This document shows, in pieces, positions 34,600 to 46,599 of a stretch of 64,000 bases of DNA. The notes under the pieces are model-generated. The model saw nothing but the letters and a program-made list of their open reading frames with translations. It did no database searches and was not told where the DNA came from. The stretch is from Ampelomyces quisqualis. Its lineage: Eukaryota > Ascomycota > Dothideomycetes > Pleosporales > Phaeosphaeriaceae. The position numbers and the translations under genes are program-made. The stretch is taken from the NCBI GenBank assembly GCA_018398575.1, contig JAGTXZ010000021.1:992001-1056000 (forward strand). The letters are read 5' to 3'. Position 1 is the first letter of the stretch, and every line of letters starts with the position of its first letter.

Positions 34600-37500
34600 T
34601 TTGTTTTGCAGTCCTTATTTCCTTATACCTACGCTTCTTTATAACTAAGGCCTTAGCTTACGCCTTAATACTCTTGTTAACACTAGTGCTTAAAGTTTCT
34701 TATTTTTGAATTTACAAATTGTCTTATTTGTTTCTAAAGCCTTGCAGCAACCTATTTAGAAGCTTCTCTTCTAGGTTTAGGTACGCAGCTTTAAGGATTA
34801 GATTACTTCTTTAGTTACTTAATATATTTAACTACACTTAAATATTAATAGCTAAAAGATTTTGAACTATCTATTCTTTATCCTTAATCTTAGGTCTTAG
34901 GATTGTATACTTAGCCTCTAATAGTTAAGACAATTTAAGATTTAATTAGACACTAATAGGTTACAGTTTATTTGGCTATCTAAGTACCTCTGTTTATACA
35001 ATCCTTTACCTCTTATTCCTACTATTCTACATTAAGCTATAGTGCTAGCTACTGTCTATCTTAATGTGCAACAACGCAACGCTCTATAGAAGAAAGAAGA
35101 CTATTGTATCTAAAACAGTCCTTACTGTTCTTCTTCTTTTATTTATTGTATTAAGAGATGCTTAAAGCTCCTATTAGCCTAAAAAATCTTAGAGATCTCT
35201 TATACTCTAACTAAGCAAAACTGCTTGGAGTCTAAACCCCCTTTAACTACCTGCATTACTCTTATTTCTACTAATGCATTTTACTTTATTATAAAGAAGC
35301 CCTAGAATAAGTTCTTTACAACAAGCCTCTATAAGATTAATAGAATCTTTGCCTTTAAGGATAACGCAGATAATTAAAGCTAATTAGATAAGAGATTACC
35401 TGCCTGTTACTCCTAGTATTAGGATGTATTTAGTAAGTTAGTAGCCAATTAATTGCCTCCTTATTATCTGTATAATTACAAGATTATCCTTAAAGAACTA
35501 TTACTAAATGCGTTTAGTCCTCTGTACAAGTAAAACTAGGAGGAGCTTAAAGCTACTAAGGCCTACGTCTAGAACTACCTTTAGAAGAGTTTTATTAAGG
35601 CTAGCTAAAGTTCTTTTGCTTTACCTATCCTTTGTGTACATAAACTAAATAGAGATATACGCATCTGTATAGACTACTAGAAGATTAACGCCCTTACGCG
35701 CAAGGACGTCTATCTAATTCCTTGCATTAATAAGCTGCTATCACGCCCCTCTAAAGCTAAGATCTTTACTAAGTTTAATATCTAGGCTACTTTTAACAAA
35801 ATTTGTATAGATCCTAACTCTAAAGAGTATACTACCTTTTAGACCTGTTATAGTATATATAAGTGTAAGGTTCTTTCTTTTGGCTTGTGTAATAGGCTAG
35901 CTACGTATTAACGCTACATAAATAATATACTAATTAATTATCTTAACAATTTCTACATTGCGTATCTTAACAATATTCTAATCTACTCTAAGGATATAAA
36001 CTTATATTAGGAACATGTCTAAAAGGTCCTAGAGCACCTACGTACTGCAGGACTCTAAGTAGACATTTAGAAGAGTAAATTCTATGTAACCTACATAAAG
36101 TATCTAGGTTACGTTTTAACAAACTAGAGCACTAAAGTTAACCTTAACAAGGTAAAAGCACTCTAAAACTAGGCTAAACTTACTACAGTTACTAGCGTTA
36201 AGTTATTTCTTAGTTTTGCTAGTTTCTATTAACAATTTATTAAGGATTTCTTCTGTGTAGCTAAACTAATTATAAAGCTTTAAAGTCCTACTACACTATT
36301 TGATTAGACTATAGACTGCTAACAGGCTTTTAATTAGATTAAAGCCTTACTCTTAGCTATTCCTATGCTATCTTATTTCTATCCTAAGTATAACATAAAG
36401 TTAGAAACTAACGCGTTAGATAGAGTAATAGCAGAAGTACTCTCTTAGAAGTACTCTAATAACAAGTAGTATCCTGTAGCCTTCTACAGTTACGCTCTAT
36501 CTAAGGCTAAGCTTAATTAAGAAATATATAATAAGGAACTTTTTGCTATCCTAAAAGTGTTTAAGAAGTAGAGAGCTAAACTTACCTCTATATAGAGTTA
36601 AATCTAGGTGTATTTAAATTACTACTTCTTAGAATACTTTATAACTACTAAGGTTCTTAATACACGTTAAGCACAATAGGTAGAGATTATTGCCTCTTTT
36701 AATTTCTGCATTAAGTATACGCTTAGCAAGCTTAATAAGTAAGCTAATATCCTAAGCTAAAGGGAACAGAATGTTAGTAAGGTTAAGGCTGCCTAACAAG
36801 ATAATAGATCCTGTGTACTTCTAGGACCTGCACGCCTAAGCCCCCTAGTTAACTCTAAACTAGCTTAGAACTATGTCTGTAACTAGCTAGAGATTAATGT
36901 TTTAGCTATTTTAGTCTAATCTATTAGTGCCCCTCTAAATCTTAACTTATTAGAACTAATTAAAGCCCTGCTAGCAGAGAATCGCTGCTCTTTTAAAGAA
37001 GAACGCTTTACACTACTACAGCTATATTATATCTAAGAAGGACTACTGCTATATTACTTACGCCTATATGTACCTAGAGACTCCCCTTTGTGTACTTAAC
37101 TAATTAGAGAGGCTTACAATTAGGTATCTACTACTTACCTAAGCGCTATAAAGACGTATTAGCTCTTGGCTTAGTAATATTATTAGAGGGGTATAGAGGC
37201 TATATGCAAACGCTATGTACAAAACTGCGTTTCTTGTTAAAGATCCTATCTAAGACAGCTCTAAGCCTAAGGTTTCCTCTATCTATTACAAATTCCTAAT
37301 AAGCTTATGCAGTATTTGTGTATAGATTTTAAGACATTCTTAATAGATTGTTATAGCTATAATTAAATTATAGTTGTTATTAATTGCCTATCTAAGCAAG
37401 CTATTTCTATTCCTTACTACAAAATAATTAACGCTTAAGAAATAGCTTACTTATTTATCTAATAGGTATACTAATTTAGCTACACGCCTAAAAGTATAGT

Positions 37501-38510
37501 GTCTAACTATAGACTCTAGTTTGTGTCCTAATTCTAGTCTAAGTTCTGCAAGATCCTAGGCGTGCAACTTAAGCTTTCTACAGCCTACTATAAATAAACT
37601 AATAGACAAACTAAGATTATAAATAAGTATATTAATTAATAATTAAGGCCTTTTGTATCCTATTACTAGGATAACTAGAGTAACCTCTTGCTAATAATTA
37701 ATTAAGCCTAAGCTACGCTGCCGCACTCTGCAATTAGTATAGCGCTGTACTAGCTCCTGTTTAGATCTAAACTACAATAGAGCTAGGATTAGGTATTATT
37801 CCCTTTAAAACATAAAGATATAAACGTTAAGGATGCTTTAAGCTTAGCTACCTGTATATATAAAGCCTAGCGTATAGCTAAAGACAATATAGAGAAAGTG
37901 CAAAAACAAATAGCTGCTAAGGTAAACAAATATTATTAACTTGTTAATTAGGCAGTAGGTAACAAGGTTTACCTCTTAACCTAAAACCTATCTGTTACCT
38001 ACCTAAGTCGCAAACTCGCTAAATTGTAGAAAGGCCCCTTTAAAGTTCTAGAATAAGTTAGCTATTTATTTTAACTAAAGCTACCTAAAGGTTCTAAGAT
38101 TTATAACGTGTTTGCTCTAGACGTCTTCTGCAAGGACCTTAACAACCCCTTACCTAGTTAGCTAAGCCTAAACCTATCTAGCATCCTAATTTAAGGCGTT
38201 AAAGAATAGAAAGTTAAAGAGATTCTAGCTAGTAAGCTATACTGCTTTATCCTAAAGTATTGCGTAAAATAGGTAAGCTATAACTTTAACTCTACCTAGT
38301 ATAACGCCTTAAACTTTATAGGCGCTCTACACATATTGCGAGCGTTCTATAAACGCTATCTAAAATAGCTAGGACCCTTATAAGCGTTAGCTAAGTAAAT
38401 TATAGTATAAAAAAAAGGAGTTAAAGATCTTACAGTATTACAAGACAATTATATTAGGGAAATTAAACTTAATATTACAACTACTACACTAGTAGGTAAC
38501 AGCTATTAAC
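34600..38510 (+). pseudogene. Chromovirus pol with C-terminal chromodomain, decayed
   Basis: In order: reverse transcriptase at about 35.46-36.24 kb (LPILCVHKLNRDIRICIDYQ, SFGLCNRLATYQRYIN, YLNNILIYSKD near 35.96 kb); RNase H at 36.26-36.75 kb (LETNALDRVIAEVLSQK, YSYALSKAKLNQEIYNKELF); integrase at 37.0-37.9 kb (CIDFKTFLID, SNYRLQFVSQFQSKFCKILG, a DDE core with the second Asp as Asn); and a chromodomain at 38.2-38.39 kb (VKEILASKLY...LKYCVKQVSYNFNSTQY, HILRAFYKRY). A weak protease-like region precedes RT. Gag and pol seem to lie in different frames, with a TTTTGCAG-type acceptor near 34.60 kb, so a frameshift or splice may join them. Confidence 0.88.
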
Positions 38511-39228
38511 AATAAGAGTCTTACTCTTCTATTAGATCTAATAGTAGACTATTACCGCTACTAGTAGGATATTCTTAACTATCTAAATCCCTAGGTACAG
38601 ACACTAACGTACTACCTAGTTGTCTTCTGTTTTGGCCCTGCCTACTGCAAGTACCTGCCTCCTGCTCTGCTACTACCTAAAATGTTACTACCTGCGCCTC
38701 CTTCTGCTCTGCTAACTAATTGGCTCTTAATACTATTATAACATCTACTAGCTAAGCAACTACACTAGTTAACCTAGCTGTGCTCCTCTTAAGCAACCTA
38801 ACCTTCTTAGCTATTACTCTAACCTCCCTAGCTAGCTCCTCCCTCTAGTAATAAGCGCTAACTAACAAGTTAGCGTTATTTATATTAGCTACTTATACAG
38901 TGCTTACTTGCACAACAGCAGCTAACTAAAACGCTGCCTCTTTAATAGTAGCCTTTTGCTCTAACACTACCTTGTTAGACTTATCTCTACTTAGGGCAGT
39001 AAACCTATAGTTAAGGGCCTTAGAGAGGCTATTATACTCTTAGCCTACATATAGAAGAACTAAGTAACACTTCTTATTTAAGAGTGTGCAATAAGCACAC
39101 TTCTTAGACATGTCTAAATAGAATCTAAACTTAATATTAAAATAGCTGTAAGCAAAAGCCTTTGCAGCCTGTAGGTAAATAACCTAATAGGCTAGGAGAT
39201 AAGCCTTAGAAGGGACAGGAATAGGCAT
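38506..39228 (-). pseudogene. Antisense accessory ORF of the chromovirus (second copy)
   Basis: ATG at 39228-39226 opens the same frame as at 2316-3020: MPIPVPSKAYLLAY, KKCAYCTLLNKKC and a helical charged tail. It is six codons longer. Its far end abuts or overlaps the end of pol, in convergent orientation. The Cys motif CxxC is kept while Gln codons have become stops, so the frame was probably coding before RIP. Confidence 0.6.
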
Positions 39229-39540
39229 TATATGTATCTACAGAAACAATTAGCTAACAATTAAATTAGGAGAGTAGTTAGATAGCTATAGGTATACAAA
39301 CGTGTAGAAAGAGAGTATAGAAAAGTAGTATACTAGAGAGCCAGCCTTGTATATATGCTTAAAAAGCTTAAGGTAAAGTTAGGAACTTTAAACGCGCTAG
39401 CGCGCAGATTAAAACAATAACAAATAGCTATATTATATTATCTTAAAATAAACTTAAGGTAAATATAAGTTTACAACAATTTAGAGAGGTATCTAAAATA
39501 ACACTAATACAGACCTAATTAATAGAGACTATTGATTTTA

Positions 39541-39550
39541 AGAAAAGGGG
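39541..39550 (+). promoter_or_regulatory. Polypurine tract before the 3' LTR
   Basis: AGAAAAGGGG lies three bases before the 3' LTR. In the minus-strand copy the matching tract reads AAGAAAGAGAG. This is the usual plus-strand primer of LTR retroelements. Confidence 0.75.
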
Positions 39551-39553
39551 TAA

Positions 39554-39852
39554 TGTAACAAGCATATGCAAACACATGTTATATCTAATACTTTATAAAG
39601 GCTTAGTAACAGATTATATAGAGAGCTAGCAGATTAAGACTAAAAGCGCTCTAACAGCGCTCTAACTCAGCTACTACGCCTACTATAAATATAAGCCTAT
39701 AGCATAGATAGAGGACAAGTTTCTCTTATCCTTCTGTACAAGACCTATAGGTGTATAGCTAATCTAGAATCTCTGATACAACACGCACTCCTATATGCCT
39801 CTAATACGTATCTAATTTGATTCTAATAGCTGTACCTACCTGCGTTGTTACA
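39554..39852 (+). repeat. 3' LTR (299 bp)
   Basis: It runs TGTAACAAGCATATGC to GCGTTGTTACA, with intact inverted ends TGTAACA/TGTTACA. TATAAATA is at 39684-39691. It has the same length as the 5' LTR, and the visible differences are mostly transitions. Confidence 0.93.
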
Positions 39853-39857
39853 CTATT
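39853..39857. repeat. 5-bp target site duplication CTATT (right)
   Basis: Right-hand partner of 32732-32736. Confidence 0.9.
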
Positions 39858-42800
39858 TCTATATATCTACGTTGATAGTAGTAGCTGTGTTATCTATATA
39901 TAAGTAGAAGTACTTACTACTCCTGCCTATTGTTCTACTAAACGTACACATACAACAGCTTTGTTTTACCTTTCTAGAATATTTTGTACCTATAATATCT
40001 GTAATTGCTAGTCTGTTCTTAGTAACTAAGATTAGGTAGGCTTTAAGCGTAAAATCTATGTTTATTGCCCTATTGCAAGTATAAACTCCCTAACGCAACT
40101 TATATAGCTCTGTAATTAATAGGTTAAGCTATGTATTAGCATAGTCTTTGTTAAATCCTCTAGGTATAATATAAGTAGTTAACGCGTTTAATGCGTTATC
40201 TCTTACTAATAGATATAGGTTAAAGATGTATATTACAATAGGCGTAACGCTTTAGCGTTTCTTTAGGTTCTTAACTGTGCTAACAGCGTTAAGCGTAAGA
40301 CGCATAGCCAATTTACAATAATCTTAGAAATATCTATATTCTTAGCATTTCTGAAACTAGCTTCTATTAAATATATTAGTGCAAGCTCCTGTGTTAGGCT
40401 AGGATAGATTAAATGTTGCCTAGTATACTAATAGCTGCACTAAGCGTATAGCATAGCTATATTAAAGTTAAAGTTATAGAATAAGTAGTAGGTATTTAAA
40501 GGTATACCTTAGTTGCCTGTTATTATTATATTGCCGCTAGTTACAAACTAGGTACACTAACACAGTAAGCAGTCTACCTGTATACGCTACACATCTATCT
40601 ATATAGTAGTGCATAGAAATAAGTTAAATAAGGTTACTAACTAACTTGCTAAGTATCCTGTAACCTATCTATATAGGATTACTAATATCTATATTATAAT
40701 ACGTCTTAAGTACTGCACAAATTCTTCTTATCTTCTCTCTTAGTATACTATAGAAGGTATTAAATATATCTAGATCTTCTATATATATATTGTCTTTGTC
40801 CCTAGTTAAAGTAGTAGGTATTTCTTCTATCTAATTATATATGCCTAGATAGTCTTCTTTATCTACATTTTTATTAACACTATTCTAATCTAAGGAGCTA
40901 AAACTTAGTGTAGGCTCTAGGACAATTGCTCTATTATCTTGGGTTTATGCATCTTTATTTAATATTAAAATATCTAACAATCTATTAGTGTTAAAAGAGA
41001 TACTATAGCAATAGCAGGCTGTTTTATAGCACTTTCTTTGTTTAGTTGTAATAAAGTAGGCAGCGCCTCTGTATAATAGTAACTAGCATTTACACTATAC
41101 CCTTTGTAAGCTATATATTAATATAGTAGAAACGTTTAGATAGTAGACATACTAGTTATCTAACTACGTATATTAATTGTATATGTAAGGGAGTAGTAAG
41201 CGCCTGTAGTAAGGTAGGAGATGTATTAAGCAGAGATACACAAGTCTCTTACTACAAGAGTAGTAACTTTTACAATAGCTAGCTTTCTTATAACGCACAG
41301 AACTATAGTTCTATGTTAATTAAGTCTGCGTGCAGCCTTAGGCTATACGTAGTACTAGTTAACTAACTAATTTAGAATTAGATGCTAGTAGAACTACTGC
41401 AAACTAGTGTTATAGAATTAACTCTAAAGTTAAACGTATTTTCTTAGGCATTAGCTTATATTTTGTGTAGTAGCAGCTTATAAGCTCCTAATACTAAACT
41501 GTAACAAATAGTTAGTTTATTTTAGTTAAAGATACTTATAAATTCTCTAACTACTTCTTCTAAACGTTTACTGTTGCTATACATCCGCTAACTATATAAT
41601 ATTCCTACTATACCTCCTACTACACCTGCACTTCTAATCCAACCAAAACTTATATATACTATCCTAGAGTATAAATGCAAGTAGACTAGTAATAACTATC
41701 CTAATAACACACTTTTATTCTTAGACCTAGCTATTATATTGTCTTATATAGCACAGATTCTCTAATATTTGCCTTTAGATTATTACTATTCTTAGAAGCT
41801 ATTTTCGTCCTAGGTAGTTAGGGCAGCAAGTCTCTTGCAGAAAGATATAATAATTTATTACTAGAGAATTGCACAGGGCATAGCTAGTTGCGCTAGTGCA
41901 GATTATATTAAGCGTAATACTATACTCTAATCTCTTATTCTCTTCTTGTTAAGTAGAATCTACGCTGTATAGTACCTAAACTATAACACTTATAATTAGA
42001 TTACCTAAATAATTTAGCTTAATACAAGTGCAACTTAGATCAAAGATAACTAGAAAAGAGATATAGCTTTACAGATAACACACGCGTTATAGTAGTAGGA
42101 TATAGGTATACATTACTTGTGCAGTTTAGAAGCTGTGTATTCTGTAGTGTTTAATACGTATTTCTTAATATTATTTACTTAGTAGTGCTGTAATAATCTT
42201 AGGATAGAGATAGTTCTATTAGGGGCTTATAGCTTTTTATAGCACAACATTTTAAAGCTATAGACAAACTTTTTTGCACAGAAGAGGGAGGCTTACAAGG
42301 CAAAAGATTTGTATAGAGATCCTACTAAAGGCCTTATTTATAAAGTAGATAAAGGAGGGCTATGATTTAATAGATGCGTACAATCAGCTAGTTTGTGTAG
42401 ATCTAATATATTAATAGGTTAACTTAGTTGTATTACAATTGCTATAACTACAGATATATACTCTCTTTTATTAGCTAAATTGCAACAGTTATAACTTATT
42501 ATAATTTCTTGTAATGTATAACGTTATACTAGTTACTGCGCAGCTGCAAATATACGCTTACTCTTACTATAGTAAGGTAAGGCACTAGCTATCTTAAGCT
42601 ACCTGCTTAGTTTCTCTATCTTTTTAACACTAACGCCTACCTTAACGCTAGCTTTACTACGTATTCCTATCCCCTCTATAAGTCTATTCTAATTACTATA
42701 GGACTTAGCTGTTGCTACTATCTTAATACTAAAGTTTGCTACATCTGCTAAGTCTTTTCTACCTGTTGTTAGGCTACGCTAACTATAATAGAGTTTAACA

Positions 42801-43560
42801 GAAGTGTACTACTACAGTAACTTAGCTATATCTGCTAAGTCTTTTCTGCCTATTATTAGGCTATGCTAACTACTATAGAGTTTAACAGAGGCGTTCTTCT
42901 AAGTATATTAGCTACATCTACTAAGTCTTTCTTTCTTGTTATTAGACTATGCTAACTACTTGATATTTCAGCTAGAGCGTACTGCTGCAGTACAAGCAGG
43001 TTACTTAGCTACATCTACTAAGTCTTTCTTTCCTACTATTAGACTATGCTAACTACTTAATATTTTAACTAGGGCGTACTGCTATAGCATAAGTAGGTTA
43101 CTAAAGCTACGCAGTAAAAGCAAGTTACTAAAGCTGCGCAGCAAAAGTAAGTTACTAAAGTACTCTCTACAGTATAGTAGATTACTAAAGCCTAGCAACG
43201 CCTAGCTAAACGTTTATGCAGTCTTCTAGATATCCAAACGCTCTATGCAATAACAGAGAGTAACTTACTATCTTAGTACGCAAGTATTAATCTGTCTAAC
43301 CTAAGTAGTCTAACTAGCTGCCTCTATAGTTGCTTTAAATTGTCTTACGCTTTAGCTTCTGCCTAGTCTTTATTAGGGTGTTTATACTAAGCCTAGAGCT
43401 TGCTAGACACAACCTTATACTATTATTGCTTAGGCTTTAGCCTATTAGGTGCTTGCGCCTAATTATAACAACTACTGCCTTAACTTAGCGCGTCTATGTT
43501 AAACTAAACATATAATTTACACCTCTGTGTGCTAGTATAGTAGAAAGTATAAGGTTTAAG
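39858..43560 (-). pseudogene. Unrecognised large coding remnant (gene G)
   Basis: On the minus strand one frame is readable over most of this stretch with Q/W stops. Near 43.4 kb it begins with RQFKATIEAASQTTQVRQIN-like sequence, then has two kinds of short protein repeat (see 42735-43200). It then reads SVKVGVSVKKIEKLSRQLKI, YYYTEALPTLLQLNKES, AIVSLLTLIDCQILQYQIKM and ITLTLIQLCYTLSAAISILG toward 40 kb. I do not recognise the family. Its 3' tail may continue at 32648-32731 across the chromovirus. It could be a further transposon gene or a captured gene. Confidence 0.45.
42735..43200 (-). repeat. In-frame protein repeats within gene G
   Basis: AAGTCTTT-centred units start at 42751, 42838, 42924 and 43021 (steps 87, 86, 97). 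On the minus strand each encodes a GRKDLADVA-like core (variants IIGRKDLADIA, TRKKDLVDVA); 87 bp is 29 codons. Just upstream in the gene, a 27-30-bp unit repeats three to four times and reads SFSNLLLLR. Confidence 0.7.
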
Positions 43561-46305
43561 TTAATTCTTACTTAATCTTTTAGGTACTATATTTATTATT
43601 AGTAATTGTGTACAAAGATACAGCGCTAAGAAACACATTTCTTATACTTAATCTTATGTGCGTATTTCTTTACTAGTAGAGTTTAGTGCAATGTTGCAAG
43701 GGCACTTATAATACTTATTACTATTATTGTTAACAGTAACAGTTGTAGTCGCTAGTAGCTACAGAATAGACTTATAGTTTTTAGTTATAGGTAGGCCTAC
43801 CTTATACTAGTTAACCCCTATCTTGCAAAGCTCTATTATGTTATTTTAGTCCTAATCCTAAGGCTTTGCCTTGTAATAAGCTGCCTGCAGGTAGGTACGT
43901 CCTGCACAACGTGTGTATTCTTTTAATAGGTTTTCTTCTAAGTAGTGTAGTGCAATAGAATTAGTGCTATTAGAAGTTAATAACTTTGTTATAGACGCTA
44001 TCTTATTTAGTTTACTAACATAGCTATTCTAGTCGTTAGTAATAGGTATAAGCGAGGCTAGGGCTTATACTTAGCTTAAGAGATTTGTAGTTAATAACTA
44101 GTGTTACTATTGGCTTAAGTTCCTATTAGGCTCTATTACTTTTTATATAGTATACTTAAGAGCTAGCCTATCTATTGTTAGAGCTTTACTTTTATAAAAC
44201 TATAACTCTACACAATAGCTTGCAATTACTACACGCCTGCAGTTAGGCACTATATAGCTACTATTGCGTTAATCTAGTTATTAATCTGCCTATACAAAGA
44301 GGCAGCTAGTGCAGAGATTAGGGCATGCTTAATAGTAATAGACGTAAACACAGGCTTTGTCTAGTTAGTCTTAGTAAATTATTAGCATTATAGTGTCTAG
44401 GTTACTTCTATAAGAAAGAATATATCTAGGGTGTGCCTATTAGCAGCGCTGCCTTAAGCGGCGCATTAAAAGGCTTTTTAAGCGTTAAGAGCAGTTATAA
44501 GAAATAGCGTTAGCAATGCGCTTGCGCTAAGGCGTTAGTATTTTCCCTAAAATATGCGCTAAAACACCTTAGCCTATTACCTACATCTCTGCAAAGGTAC
44601 AGCAGATTGTTATTACGCCTAAGACTACTATAGTCTTAACCTTACTTCTATTATTAGCTTACAGTATCTAGGCTCTAATTTCTAGTCTATAAATATGGAA
44701 ACTTGCGCCTCTATAGCACTAGCCTAACTGCAACACCTTCTAGTACAGCACGCTAGCTATTACTCTACTATAATAGCGCGTAACAGCGTTAAGACCAAAC
44801 CCTATATATATAAGTTGCTATGTTAGAAAGTAGTATAATAAGTATTGCAAGTCCTAATATAGCAAAGCCTACATCTATATAACAGGACTTAATATAACTA
44901 TAATGTATCTAGATTACGCCTAGACAATTATTAAAGGTAATAGATTAGAGTACTAAGAATAGTTATAGTAATTATTTAGAGTAGATAAGGATAAGACAAT
45001 GTTACTTAGATAATATTAAACAGTATAGGATTAGTAGTAATAGACAGAGTTATATTTATAGACTACCTCTATAGTAAGGATATGCTTTGCTATAGATAAC
45101 TAAGGCCTGATTATATCTCAAATACTCTAGCAGCAAAAGATTTGTTCTTCTTTAAAGCTGCTTCTAATTCTACTTATTTAAAGTTAATATAAGCTTGTAG
45201 AAGTTCTATCTTCTCTTTAGTAACCTTAAGGTAAGCTATCTAGTTATTACTCTTGCTACCAATTAGAACTTCTAAGATAGTGTATACGTCTAGCGTGTTA
45301 CTATCCTATAAGCTAATCTATTACATATTTAGCAGATAAAACAAAGTTTAAGAGTATATTCAAATTAATTACTTACTAAGGCTAGCTAATTAGTTAGCTA
45401 GATAGTATGTCTCCTAAAGTACTAGGCAACGTCTGTAACACTGCAATATTGTTATTAGCAGAAACTTCTTATTAGAAATAGTAATATAGATAATATAGTA
45501 TGTTAGAAAAGTATACAGTTACTATTATAACACACCTATATGCTAATAGTTAACAGAGGTAGTGCTAATAATAGAGTTAAGGTTAATAACTAGTAATATA
45601 AATGTCTTTTGCTGCAAGCGTTTAGAGCACCTATCTACTAGGATTTAGCTATATTTAATCTCTAGAATATCTACGTACCTGTGCAGACACTAAAGGCTAT
45701 AGTCTGTTGCAATATAGAGAAGGCATACCTTCTATAAGGCAGAGGGGCAACTAAAGAGAACTATAAATAAGCTAACAACTAGACAGTAGCTATAATTAAG
45801 CCTAGTTAGCCCTATAAGTCTACGTCTAAACTGTCTTCTATAAGGTTTAGACTAATAAAACTAACATCTGCTTCTAAACTAGAATAACGCCTATCTACTA
45901 ATAGGTAATAAATAACAACTTAGATATGTATATCTAAAGATTTAGTAGTAGCGCCCTGTGTAGAGTCTACTATTAAACCTAAAACCTACAATTATATAGC
46001 AACAAGCAATAAAAGACAATAATAAAATAATGCAATTAGAAACTATGAGGAACTTGCAACTTATACCTCTATTATTTAAACCTCTTTAATTTAAGCATAG
46101 TACCTAAAAGATTACAGAACTACGTAGTCCTTAACAACGTCTAAAATCAGAAGATTTTAAATTACTAGTAGTATATGTAGCTGCCTATACAAGGATTCTA
46201 ATACCTCTAAACATATATAGGAGTTTTATAAGCAAGAATAGAGAAAGAGTATAGAAGAGATTGATTTGTATAGCGTGTGACATCCAATAGCAATATAAGG
46301 AAAGC
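43561..46305 (-). other. Unassigned RIP-mutated region
   Basis: Minus-strand frames stay readable in places, for example QLGLIIATVQLLAYLQ and NACSKRHLYYQLLTLTLLL near 45.6-45.8 kb, and RNAVTRYYSRVIASVLYQK-like sequence near 44.75 kb. No family was recognised. A palindrome-like AGCGCTGCCTTAAGCGGCGC lies near 44.44 kb, followed by GC-skewed GCGCTTGCGC. Its right edge is the TA (46306-46307) next to giant element copy 2. Confidence 0.35.
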
Positions 46306-46307
46306 TA

Positions 46308-46520
46308 CGTTAGGAAAAATCAAGATTCGTCTGGTTGGCCCAGTTGCAGTAACCCGCGGCTGCTCAATAGCAATACTGTCTACCAGACAATTTGCTAAAG
46401 TTGCCCTACTTACTTCTGGTCGCTAGCAACCCAATAGCAACCTAATAGCAAGTTGCCTATATTGCCTGTGTTGCCTGTATTGCTAGTATTACTAGTGTTG
46501 CTAGTGTTGCTAGATTTAAC
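46308..46520 (-). repeat. Terminus of giant element copy 2
   Basis: It contains the terminal CGTTAGGAAAAATCAA, then CTACCAGACAATT (near 46380), GGTCGCTAGC and AACCCGCGGCTGC, and TTGCCTGTGTTGCC-type 9-10-bp repeats near 46460-46490. It mirrors 32430-32645. Confidence 0.75.
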
Positions 46521-46599
46521 AGTTAAGGACTGTTAAGTACTGTAGCACTAGCAGAACTGTATACTGCAGCCAGCTACCTATATCTTTACACTCTTATAG

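Larger units (their letters stand above)
32737..39852 (+). mobile_element. Complete Ty3/Gypsy chromovirus (plus strand), 7.1 kb
   Basis: Two 299-bp LTRs (32737-33035, 39554-39852) enclose gag, pol with a C-terminal chromodomain, an antisense accessory frame and a polypurine tract, with a 5-bp target duplication outside. It is the same family as the minus-strand array at 1-8789, to which it aligns almost without indels. Its insertion splits the AT-rich remnant between the two giant-element copies. It is inactive: the RT YLDD reads YLNN, the integrase second Asp reads Asn, and many Gln codons are stops. Confidence 0.94.

Noticed and set aside
43561..46305. Separate transposon with its own ends
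   Set aside because: No inverted or direct terminal repeats could be found by eye, and no domain was recognised.
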